Assembly (NCBI GenBank): GCA_041685645.1
Contig: JAWLFI010000071.1
Location: 1-12,281 of the forward strand
Reading direction: 5' to 3'
DNA from: JAWLFI01 sp041685645
GTDB lineage: Bacteria; Bacteroidota; Bacteroidia; Chitinophagales; Saprospiraceae
Length of the DNA stretch: 12,281 nt
The translations under genes were made by a program, and so were the position numbers. Under the pieces are notes generated by a model. The model saw nothing but the letters and a program-made list of their open reading frames with translations. It had not been told where the DNA came from and did not search any database. Positions 6,499-12,281 of the stretch are shown piece by piece (the stretch's first letter is position 1; every line of letters begins with the position of its first letter).

Positions 6499-7888
6499 CT
6501 CAAAACTACTTATTGGTTTATTTGCCCTAGTATTATTCCTGCAAGCATGTAGAGAGGATGCTCCATTATTCGAGGAAGAAGACGACGACATCAAAGAAGT
6601 CCTCGACCCTCAGGATCTGGATTTTCATATCGCCCGGGATTGGATGGATTTGCAATTGGAAGTAGAAAGATACACGCCCGGATACCGCCCACCCACAGCG
6701 GCTCGCTCACTTGCCTACACCGCTTTAGCGGCCTATGAGGCAGTAGCTCCGGGAACAGACCAGTATCGCTCCATACAAACTGAATTTAGCGTATTGGAAA
6801 TTCCCACTATTGATCCCGATTTAAGATACAATTGGGAGATTGTGTTAAACGCTTGTTATTCCGAGTGTTTGGGGTATTATTATCCCACTGCGCCTACAGC
6901 ACAGCAATCTGCCATGTTACAAATGGAACGCGCCTGGCGTACCCAGCTAGAAGAGAAAGAGGATGACCTCGAAGTGATCGAAAGATCCATAAACCGCGGT
7001 CGGGAAATCGCTGAAATCATTTACAATTGGTCGGCCAGCGATGAAAGAGGTCACGAGTCTTATCTCAAAAATACAGACCCGAACTACAGCCCACCGGAAG
7101 GACCCGGTTTATGGCAACCGACCTATCCCGATTATGCCGCAGCCCTTTTTCCCAATTTTGGCGAGGTGAGAACCTTCGCTGCCGGAAAAGATGTGAAGGT
7201 ACGGGATCCCCTAACATACAGTGAAGAACCCAGCTCGCAAATTTATGCGCAAGCACTGGAAACCATGAATTTGGTCAATGAGATAAAAGCCGGAGGCAGA
7301 TATGAAGATAAATGGGTTGCTGAGTTTTGGAGTGATGACTGCCCCATTCTGACCTTTACTCCGGCCGGACGATGGATTGCTATCACTTCACAAGTGTTGG
7401 AACGCAACGATATCGATCTGGCAAAATCACTTTATTCCTATGCAAAAGTAGGCATTTCACTCTCCGATGCAGGGGTCCGTTGTTGGGATGAGAAATATCG
7501 AATTAATTATTTGCGTCCCATAGATTACATTCATGAAGTTATGGGTGAAACGGATTGGAACACCATCATGTGTCCCGATGGTTCCGGACAATACTTTACG
7601 CCCAACTTCCCTTCTTACCCTTCCGGTCACGCCACTTTTGCGGCGGCCGCGGCTGAAGTGTTAAGAGATATCTATGGTAATCACTTCCCATTCACTGACC
7701 GCTGTCACGAGAGGCGGACTGAATTTTTAGGCATGCCCCGCTCCTATCAGAGTTTTGAGGAAATGGCTGAAGAAAACGGCTACTCCCGAGTACCCCTTGG
7801 TGTTCATTTCCGCATGGATTCCGAAGCCGGAGTAGATTTGGGTAGAAAAGTGGGACGTGAAGTCAATAAATTGAAGTGGCATAGGTAG
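6491..7888 (+). CDS. Vanadium-haloperoxidase/PAP2-like lipoprotein
   Basis: The 465-residue protein carries a signal peptide with a lipobox-like ending (FLQAC, C20) and an acidic stretch (EEEDDD, 28-33), so it is probably anchored in the outer or inner membrane facing the periplasm or outside. The C-terminal half holds the full vanadate/phosphate-binding set of vanadium haloperoxidases and acid phosphatases: K335 and R342 in KYRINYLRP, PSGH at 377-380, and R433 and H439 in SRVPLGVHF. The K-R spacing (7) and R-H spacing (6) equal those of the fungal vanadium chloroperoxidase. The residue matching that enzyme's Phe397 is F373, within NFPSYPSGH. The reaction could be halide oxidation by H2O2 or phosphate-ester hydrolysis; sequence alone does not separate these. 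The gene overlaps the upstream lipoprotein gene by 8 bases. Confidence 0.88.
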   Translation: MINSKLLIGLFALVLFLQACREDAPLFEEEDDDIKEVLDPQDLDFHIARDWMDLQLEVERYTPGYRPPTAARSLAYTALAAYEAVAPGTDQYRSIQTEFSVLEIPTIDPDLRYNWEIVLNACYSECLGYYYPTAPTAQQSAMLQMERAWRTQLEEKEDDLEVIERSINRGREIAEIIYNWSASDERGHESYLKNTDPNYSPPEGPGLWQPTYPDYAAALFPNFGEVRTFAAGKDVKVRDPLTYSEEPSSQIYAQALETMNLVNEIKAGGRYEDKWVAEFWSDDCPILTFTPAGRWIAITSQVLERNDIDLAKSLYSYAKVGISLSDAGVRCWDEKYRINYLRPIDYIHEVMGETDWNTIMCPDGSGQYFTPNFPSYPSGHATFAAAAAEVLRDIYGNHFPFTDRCHERRTEFLGMPRSYQSFEEMAEENGYSRVPLGVHFRMDSEAGVDLGRKVGREVNKLKWHR

Positions 7889-7905
7889 CTCCGAGAGGCT
7901 TATGC
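7879..7905 (+). terminator. Weak hairpin at the haloperoxidase-like stop codon
   Basis: GCATA (7879-7883) and TATGC (7901-7905) pair across a loop containing an additional AGC/GCT pairing, and the stem includes the stop codon region. There is no T-run. It may act as a terminator in the same stop-overlapping way as the stronger hairpin at 12129-12155, but support is slight. Confidence 0.25.
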
Positions 7906-7969
7906 TTAAAACGCTCTTCTTTAGAAAAAGTCTGTTCAGTGCCAGTAACTTCGGTTAGTCTGATTGGAT

Positions 7970-7987
7970 GGTCTAAGGTCTAAGGTC
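7970..7987. repeat. Heptamer tandem repeat (GGTCTAA) running into the gap
   Basis: Two full copies and a partial third copy of GGTCTAA occupy the last 18 bases before the run of N. Short heptamer arrays of this type occur in Bacteroidota intergenic DNA, and a longer array is a natural reason for the assembly break. Confidence 0.65.
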
Positions 7988-8087
7988 NNNNNNNNNNNNN
8001 NNNNNNNNNNNNNNNNNNNNNNNNNNNNNNNNNNNNNNNNNNNNNNNNNNNNNNNNNNNNNNNNNNNNNNNNNNNNNNNNNNNNNNN
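7988..8087. other. Assembly gap (100 N)
   Basis: Exactly 100 undetermined bases, the conventional filler for a gap of unknown size. It lies between the 3' ends of convergent genes, so no recognised gene is cut, but further sequence or a gene could be missing here. Confidence 0.98.
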
Positions 8088-8117
8088 CCATTCCTCCTTT
8101 TCATAATCCTATTCTAC

Positions 8118-8876
8118 TTACAACCAGCCAAACAAACTCAATATGGCGAGCGCCACCGCCAAAATCAATAGGATATAAGCCACTTTATTGATCGCGGGAT
8201 AGCGGACGGCATAGCGAGTGGTCAGTGCCCCGCCAATCAATTGCCCGATGCCAATCGTTAATCCGATTTCCCAATGCACCAATCCCTGCCAGGCAAAAAT
8301 CCCAATCGCCACCATGGTGTACAGTGCAACAACCAAAACTTTTATGGCATTCGCTTCCAACAAAGTATAACGGGCACCTAGGACCGCAATGGCCAGGAAA
8401 AACAAGCCCATGCCCATCTGAATAAAGCCCCCGTAAAAGCCCAGTAGCAACAATCCCCCATACAAAAGAGGACGAGGCCAGGATGCCCCGGCACTCTGGG
8501 GTTGAATCCACCGCTTGGGATGGATGAGCAACAATAAAAACATCAATACTATCAAATACTTAAAAACGAACATGAATTGCTCGTTGCTCACGTAGAGCGC
8601 AGTAATAATGCCCGCCATCGCTCCGGCAGAAACCCAGGCAATCGGTCGGCCGTGAGCCTTCCAGTCCAAAACTCCGGCCTTTTGAAAAGTATAGGTAGAA
8701 ATCAATGTCTGAAAAGCAATCCCAATGCGATTGGTCCCATTGGCGATATTGCCGGGCAGTCCCATGACCTCGGTTAGGATCGACAGGGTAATCGCCGATC
8801 CATTGCCGGCGAGGGTATTGATGACACCCGCCAAAAAACCACCCACGATCGCAATGATGATCTGATAAATCTCCAA
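8118..8876 (-). CDS. TauE/SafE (TSUP) family membrane permease
   Basis: The 252-residue, highly hydrophobic protein has about eight membrane segments arranged as two related halves. The family's glycine-rich repeat opens each half: GGFLAGVINTLAGNGS at 12-27 and GFYGGFIQMGMG at 146-157. TSUP proteins export or take up small anions such as sulfite, sulfonates or organosulfur acids; the substrate here cannot be told from sequence. The start is TTG at 8876, supported by an unusually good Shine-Dalgarno sequence 8 bases upstream and the normal N-terminus it gives. It follows mce by only 3 bases and should be co-transcribed with it, so an acyl/organic acid substrate is possible, but that is inference. 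Confidence 0.85.
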   Translation of the reverse strand: MEIYQIIIAIVGGFLAGVINTLAGNGSAITLSILTEVMGLPGNIANGTNRIGIAFQTLISTYTFQKAGVLDWKAHGRPIAWVSAGAMAGIITALYVSNEQFMFVFKYLIVLMFLLLLIHPKRWIQPQSAGASWPRPLLYGGLLLLGFYGGFIQMGMGLFFLAIAVLGARYTLLEANAIKVLVVALYTMVAIGIFAWQGLVHWEIGLTIGIGQLIGGALTTRYAVRYPAINKVAYILLILAVALAILSLFGWL

Positions 8877-8879
8877 AAG

Positions 8880-9290
8880 TTATTCTCCTTTTCTTTCCTG
8901 ACATAATTCCACCAAAACCCCGCCTGCACTCTTTGGGTGAATAAAGCAAATCCACTTATTGTCCGCACCGGCTTTGGGCTCGTCATTCAGCAATATAAAG
9001 CCCTCCGCTCGCAAGCGATCCATTTCCGCTCTAATATCATCTACTTCAAAGGCGATGTGATGCATTCCCACTCCCTTACGCTCTACAAATTTTGCAATGG
9101 GACTGTCAGCCTGAGCAGCGGCCAACAATTCGATTTTTGTGTGATCCTCAATAAAAAAAGAAGTGGTCACCCCCTCACTCTCTACCTCTTCAGATTTATA
9201 AGGAACGCGTCCCAGCAGTGAAGTAAAAAGTGCATTCGCCGCTGCCAGATCCTCTACAGCAATACCGATATGTTCTACGCGTCGCACCAT
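8880..9290 (-). CDS. Methylmalonyl-CoA epimerase
   Basis: This cytosolic metalloenzyme interconverts the (S)- and (R)-forms of methylmalonyl-CoA, linking propionyl-CoA carboxylation to the B12-dependent mutase, or the reverse in propionate formation. The 136-residue length fits the single-domain family with its paired glyoxalase-fold repeats. Metal ligands expected from the family map to H7 (in VEHIGIAV), E54 (in TKIELL), H78 (in GMHHIAFEV) and E128 (in GGVLVELCQ). HPKSAGG at 118-124 is the usual C-terminal CoA-enzyme signature. The ATG at 9290 is preceded by its own -7 box at 9306-9313. The mutase and propionyl-CoA carboxylase genes are not in the window. The downstream TSUP permease gene follows after 3 bases. 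Confidence 0.93.
   Translation of the reverse strand: MVRRVEHIGIAVEDLAAANALFTSLLGRVPYKSEEVESEGVTTSFFIEDHTKIELLAAAQADSPIAKFVERKGVGMHHIAFEVDDIRAEMDRLRAEGFILLNDEPKAGADNKWICFIHPKSAGGVLVELCQERKGE
8885..8891 (-). promoter_or_regulatory. Ribosome binding site AAAGGAG for the TSUP gene
   Basis: The purine-rich AAAGGAG lies inside the last codons of mce, with 8 bases between GGAG and the TTG start at 8876. It decides the TTG start and stands out because most genes in the window lack such a site. Confidence 0.6.
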
Positions 9291-9305
9291 AATTTATTTT
9301 TTTTA

Positions 9306-9313
9306 CAAAGATA
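9306..9313 (-). promoter_or_regulatory. -7 promoter box for mce (TATCTTTG)
   Basis: An exact TAnnTTTG match 15 bases upstream of the mce ATG. It indicates that mce and the TSUP gene can be transcribed separately from the VWA gene that ends just upstream. Confidence 0.55.
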
Positions 9314-9314
9314 A

Positions 9315-9335
9315 CTGATACTCACCGAATATCAG
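9315..9335 (-). terminator. Inverted repeat between the VWA gene and mce
   Basis: A perfect 6-bp inverted repeat CTGATA/TATCAG with a 9-base loop overlaps the stop codon of the VWA gene and ends directly upstream of the mce promoter box. It could be a weak terminator for the VWA gene or an operator for mce. The DNA does not separate the two. Confidence 0.35.
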
Positions 9336-10429
9336 CCGTACAATTGTTCCACAAACAGTTCGGGAAAGCGGTCCGGCGTGCAGGCGAAAGCCGGAATATC
9401 CAATTGAGCTACGGCCTGAGCCATCTCCGAAGAAAAATAGGGCTGTCCCTCGTCCGAAAGATTGAGAAACACCTGAATGTGCACACCCATCGATTGCAGC
9501 CGTGCAAATTGCCCCAGCAAAGCTTCCCGCGAGCCCCCTTCGTCCAGGTCACTAATCACAAAAAGATAGGTATCCCGCGGCTGATCCACCAGACTCTCCG
9601 CATAACGCAGCGCCTTTGAAATATGCGTTCCCCCACCCAATTGACTCGCAAAGAGCAAACCAATCGGATCGTCCAATTCGTCGGTCACATCCACCACCGA
9701 AGTATCAAAAAGCACCATTCGCATCGACAGCGACCGAATGCGAGCCAACACACAAGCGTAGATACTCGCATACACCACCGATTCCGACATCGACGCCGAC
9801 TGATCCACCAATAAAATGATATCCTTCAGGCCGCGCTGTTTGTGTCCAAAAGAGAACCACTGCTCAGGAACGATCGCCTGAAGATCCCTCTGATAGTGCT
9901 TGAGATTCGCCCGTATAATGCGATGCCAGTCCAGAGCATTCGGATTTTTGTGGGCCCGGTGCACACTCCGATGCAAGCGCCCCTGCAAAGCCTGCAGCAT
10001 CAGCGGTTCCAATCGTTCCTCCAGCTCTTTGACCACCCCGCGCACCAACTGCTCCACCGTGGATCGCACCTCATCCGGTAGCGCCTCCTTCAGCGATAAA
10101 AGTGTGGCGATCAGATGCACATCCGGCGTAATTGCCTCCAACACCTCCGGCGCAGATAAAAAGGACTCTATCCCATGTCGATGCATCGCATCCTTTTGCA
10201 TCATCTGAACTACGGGAGTCGGAAAATATTTCTGAATATCCCCCAACCAACGATGTAAATGTGGAGCAGAAGCCGAGAAGCCCGCCTTTCCCGGCGATCG
10301 ATGGTACAATTCCATCATCACCTCAGCCATGCCCCGCTCCTCAGCACTCAGATCCCCTGCGCCCGCTTCTTTCTCCGACAACTGCAACATCAGCCGCCAC
10401 CTCGCCAGAAGTTTTTCCTCATTTTCCAT
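9332..10429 (-). CDS. VWA-domain protein resembling E. coli YehP
   Basis: The 365-residue soluble protein has an N-terminal helical region (1-200) and a C-terminal von Willebrand A domain (about 200-365) with a complete metal-ion (MIDAS) site: D209-x-S211-x-S213 in DQSASMS, T268 in GGGTHIS, and D294 in ISDLDEGG. From memory, the order of motifs (RWRLML near the start, YFP..V, HGIE, VEQLVR, LLVDQSASM, FDTSVVD, QLGGGT) closely follows E. coli YehP. Such proteins usually work with a MoxR-type AAA+ ATPase and, in the yeh cluster, YehM and a SWIM-domain protein. No such gene is within the window: the gene has its own promoter and the upstream side is repeat DNA. Its target is unknown; a MIDAS-dependent adaptor role with a distant ATPase is inferred. 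Confidence 0.88.
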   Translation of the reverse strand: MENEEKLLARWRLMLQLSEKEAGAGDLSAEERGMAEVMMELYHRSPGKAGFSASAPHLHRWLGDIQKYFPTPVVQMMQKDAMHRHGIESFLSAPEVLEAITPDVHLIATLLSLKEALPDEVRSTVEQLVRGVVKELEERLEPLMLQALQGRLHRSVHRAHKNPNALDWHRIIRANLKHYQRDLQAIVPEQWFSFGHKQRGLKDIILLVDQSASMSESVVYASIYACVLARIRSLSMRMVLFDTSVVDVTDELDDPIGLLFASQLGGGTHISKALRYAESLVDQPRDTYLFVISDLDEGGSREALLGQFARLQSMGVHIQVFLNLSDEGQPYFSSEMAQAVAQLDIPAFACTPDRFPELFVEQLYG

Positions 10430-10433
10430 ACCC

Positions 10434-10441
10434 CAAAGATA
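10434..10441 (-). promoter_or_regulatory. Promoter of the VWA gene (TATCTTTG, with -33 TTG)
   Basis: An exact TAnnTTTG box ends 4 bases before the VWA ATG at 10429, and a TTG (plus-strand positions 10464-10466) lies 22 bases upstream, within the known 17-23 spacing. This is the most complete promoter in the window and predicts a leaderless mRNA. Confidence 0.65.
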
Positions 10442-10501
10442 TCACTTTCACAAAATCGAATCCCAAGACCGGTCTATTCTCTACTTTTTATTTGGGTGTA
10501 T

Positions 10502-10680
10502 CCTCGAGGGTCCTTTCGCTCCGCTCAGGACAAGGCCCTTCGGGCGCCTCGAGGTCGGGCTATCCAGGGCTCCACTGATCGTTCGGTCCTTCGCCACTCA
10601 TCGTGGCTCGGACGCCCTCGCCTGCGGCGGGGCCCCTTCCTATCCCTTACACGGGCGGCACAACTTATCTTGTGAGCACC
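10502..10680. repeat. GC-rich intergenic repeat with nested hairpins
   Basis: This element fills most of the divergent region between the VWA and transglutaminase-like genes. The self-palindrome CCTCGAGG occurs twice (10502-10509 and 10547-10554) and flanks GTCCT/AGGAC (10510-10514 with 10527-10531). A second hairpin pairs GTCC (10586-10589) with GGAC (10610-10613) around CCAC/GTGG. The TCGGGCTATCC block and the ending CAACTTATCTTGTGAGCACC look like a dispersed Bacteroidota repeat that I have seen in similar form, though I cannot verify this here. ORFs across it on either strand show no protein-like composition. Confidence 0.6.
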
Positions 10681-10724
10681 GGGAAACAGTCTGTCTTTTC
10701 TGCTATTTTCTGAAAAAATCAAAA

Positions 10725-10732
10725 GAGATTTG
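10725..10732 (+). promoter_or_regulatory. Possible -7 box for the transglutaminase-like gene
   Basis: GAGATTTG matches TAnnTTTG except for the first base and would give a leader of about 26 bases before the ATG at 10763. No better box is visible, so the call is weak. Confidence 0.3.
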
Positions 10733-10762
10733 TACATTGTTCTATTCATTCAATACAATACC

Positions 10763-12145
10763 ATGCAGTCATCCTTCCTTTTGTATGCCCTCATTTTCAT
10801 CCTAGCCGTCGCCGGTGTTCACTGGAGCTGCGAATCCGGCAGTTCCGGTTCCTCCGAAACCGCTTCGGCTGACACCTCTGCTCAGAGAAAGACGAGTATA
10901 GCTGATATAGAACGGGAGATCCGGCGACATATAGAAGAGGTGGTAGAGGAGGATGGGTATTTTACCCTGGACACCGATACTCAAAATCTACAATTGCAAT
11001 TGGTGCGCGTACATACCGAGTACTTATCCGTTTTGGACACCAACGAGTTTTTTGCCTGCGTAGATCTGGCCACTTCTGATGGGGATGTGTACGACGTGGA
11101 TTTCTTTTTGCGTGGCACTGCAGAGAATATGTCCGTTACCCGAAGTGATTTGCACAAACTCAACGGCAAGCCGTATTACAGTTGGAAGCAAAAAGAAGAT
11201 GGCAGTTGGACCCAGGTGCCCACAGAGGGTGCCTCCTCGGAGCTATTGGGTGTCATCGAAGGAGAAGATCGCTTTCAGTTCACCTATGCTGTAGTCCTGC
11301 CCGAATGGGAAGGAGAAGCATCGATGTGGTTACCCCTGGCCTCCTCCGACTCCTTTCAGGACATTACAGTGAAAGAAATAGAAGGCCCGAAAATAAATTG
11401 GGAGCAGCGAAGAGACTCCGCCTGGAACAATAAGTATATGTATGCGAGCCTTGGCGATCGCTATGTAGGTGATACCATCCGGATCACATACGAGGTTGTG
11501 CGACGAGAAAAGAGTGCCTATCCCGCGAAGGATACAGTCCTTACTTCCTATTTAGGTCCCACTCCATATCTCCCCGTCGGAGGCATGTTTGAATCTCTGG
11601 CCCGGGAAATCACCGAGTCCAGGTCTGCCCAAAACCCTTTGTCACAAGCCCGGGCCCTGTACGATTATATCAGCGACAGCCTCCGCTATGCAAAAGAAGG
11701 AACTTATGGAACGGCTGATGCTCAATATGCCTGCGATGCAAAGTCCGGGAATTGTACAGAGTTCCATTCCCTGTTTATTTCACTCGCTCGTTCGCTGGGT
11801 ATTCCCGCGCGTTTTGCCGTGGGTGCGGCCATACCTTCAGAGCGCGATGAAGGCGGAGTTGACGGCTATCATTGCTGGGCAGAGTTTTACGCAGAGGGTC
11901 AGTGGTGGCCGGTGGACATCAGCGAAGCCAATAAGTATTCCGCTTTAGCTACCTACTATTTTGGACATCATCCGGCCAATCGCATCGAGTTGTCCCGGGG
12001 GCGGCAGATCCCTCTCAGCCCTAGCCCAACAGAGGGACTTGTGCCATTTTTTGCCTATCCGATATTCGAAGAGGAAGGCAAAACAATGTATCCTGAAACT
12101 CTATTCTCTTTCGAAAGGAAACATAAAAAAAGTCCGGGGAGTTAG
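10763..12145 (+). CDS. Exported transglutaminase-like protein
   Basis: The 460-residue protein starts with a hydrophobic signal segment (4-19) followed by C23. The residues before this cysteine (HWSC) are a poor lipobox, so either a lipoprotein or an ordinary secreted protein is possible. A serine/threonine-rich linker (24-45) follows. Residues 60-270 show no family that I recognise and contain several beta-rich, tryptophan-bearing stretches. The transglutaminase-like core (about 290-395) has the catalytic triad C331 (GNCTEFHSLF), H370 (GYHCWAEF) and D385 (WWPVDISEANK), so it is likely active as a protease, peptidase or cross-linker outside the cytoplasm. The frame extends 11 codons upstream to a TTG, but the ATG at 10763 gives a proper signal peptide and is preferred. 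It is divergent from the VWA gene across a repeat and ends in a strong hairpin. Confidence 0.87.
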   Translation: MQSSFLLYALIFILAVAGVHWSCESGSSGSSETASADTSAQRKTSIADIEREIRRHIEEVVEEDGYFTLDTDTQNLQLQLVRVHTEYLSVLDTNEFFACVDLATSDGDVYDVDFFLRGTAENMSVTRSDLHKLNGKPYYSWKQKEDGSWTQVPTEGASSELLGVIEGEDRFQFTYAVVLPEWEGEASMWLPLASSDSFQDITVKEIEGPKINWEQRRDSAWNNKYMYASLGDRYVGDTIRITYEVVRREKSAYPAKDTVLTSYLGPTPYLPVGGMFESLAREITESRSAQNPLSQARALYDYISDSLRYAKEGTYGTADAQYACDAKSGNCTEFHSLFISLARSLGIPARFAVGAAIPSERDEGGVDGYHCWAEFYAEGQWWPVDISEANKYSALATYYFGHHPANRIELSRGRQIPLSPSPTEGLVPFFAYPIFEEEGKTMYPETLFSFERKHKKSPGS

Positions 12146-12155
12146 CCCGGACTTT
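12129..12155 (+). terminator. Strong hairpin terminator overlapping the stop codon
   Basis: A perfect 10-bp stem AAAGTCCGGG/CCCGGACTTT with a 7-base loop (GAGTTAG) that contains the stop codon of the transglutaminase-like gene. The right arm ends in TTT. The A-run before it mirrors a T-run, so it could act in both directions. Confidence 0.75.
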
Positions 12156-12179
12156 ACATTAGGGTACCTCCGGAAACTG

Positions 12180-12281
12180 TTTTTTGATGCGAAGGTGAAA
12201 AACCATTTGCGTAATCAAGGCGCGACGAAGGAGCATAGCTCTAGCTATGCGACTGAGAAGCAACGCAGATATGAGCAAAAA
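12180..12281. repeat. Left part of a long dyad repeat, cut by the window end
   Basis: The core is GCATAGCT-CT-AGCTATGC (12233-12250), a perfect 8-bp stem with a 2-base loop. Further out, TTTGC (12206-12210) pairs with GCAAA (12275-12279) at almost the same centre, showing a long imperfect hairpin. The left arm begins TTTTTTGATGCGAAGGTG, and the matching right arm should lie just past the window. I recall similar elements as abundant intergenic repeats in Bacteroidota genomes. Confidence 0.6.

Noticed and set aside
7964..8191. Plus-strand ORF spanning the N gap
   Set aside because: Its continuity depends on undetermined bases, and the right part is antisense to the TSUP permease gene.
8118..10429. 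A single operon of the VWA gene, mce and the TSUP permease
   Set aside because: mce has its own promoter box and an inverted repeat separates it from the VWA gene, so only mce and the permease are likely to be joined; read-through is not excluded.
10132..10805. Overlapping plus-strand ORFs through the start of the VWA gene and the GC-rich repeat
   Set aside because: They are antisense to the VWA gene or lie in repeat DNA, with skewed composition and no start signals.

Overview
The window comes from a member of the phylum Bacteroidota. Most genes are preceded by the phylum's characteristic -7 promoter box (TAnnTTTG), Shine-Dalgarno sites are mostly absent, and the intergenic regions hold GC-rich and dyad repeats of a style common in that phylum. 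The gene set (sensor kinase, ATP-dependent PEP carboxykinase, vanadium-haloperoxidase-like lipoprotein, YehP-like VWA protein, transglutaminase-like exported protein) would suit an aerobic heterotroph of the Saprospiria type. That lower-rank guess rests on repeat style and general impression only.

Layout. Positions 1-1130 are AT-rich and hold a small membrane protein plus a doubtful small ORF, both on the minus strand. Positions 1095-1634 are gene-free and built of decayed direct repeats followed by a GC-rich hairpin repeat. Next comes rlmN (minus), divergent from an orphan membrane histidine kinase (plus), with two outward-facing promoter boxes between them. Then, on the plus strand, come pckA and a two-gene unit encoding a small helical lipoprotein and a vanadium-haloperoxidase/PAP2-like lipoprotein whose reading frames overlap by 8 bases. 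A 100-N assembly gap at 7988-8087 follows, directly preceded by a heptamer tandem repeat. Beyond it, on the minus strand and read right to left, are a YehP-like VWA protein, methylmalonyl-CoA epimerase and a TauE/SafE-type permease. After another GC-rich repeat (10502-10680), a transglutaminase-like exported protein is read on the plus strand. It ends in a strong hairpin terminator, and the window closes inside the left part of a long dyad repeat.

How the genes relate. Only two close gene pairs are supported: the lipoprotein with the haloperoxidase-like protein (overlapping), and mce with the permease (3-base gap, RBS inside mce). pckA and mce both belong to central carbon metabolism (oxaloacetate/PEP and propionyl/methylmalonyl-CoA) but are not co-transcribed. 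RlmN is housekeeping. The histidine kinase lacks a response regulator, and the VWA protein lacks its usual MoxR-type ATPase partner within the window.

The least explained items are the overlapping lipoprotein/haloperoxidase pair, the orphan VWA protein, the repeat cluster at 1095-1634, and a series of genes whose promoter box abuts the start codon, predicting leaderless mRNAs. I see no phage, transposase, CRISPR array, tRNA or rRNA, and no clear new defence-type system.
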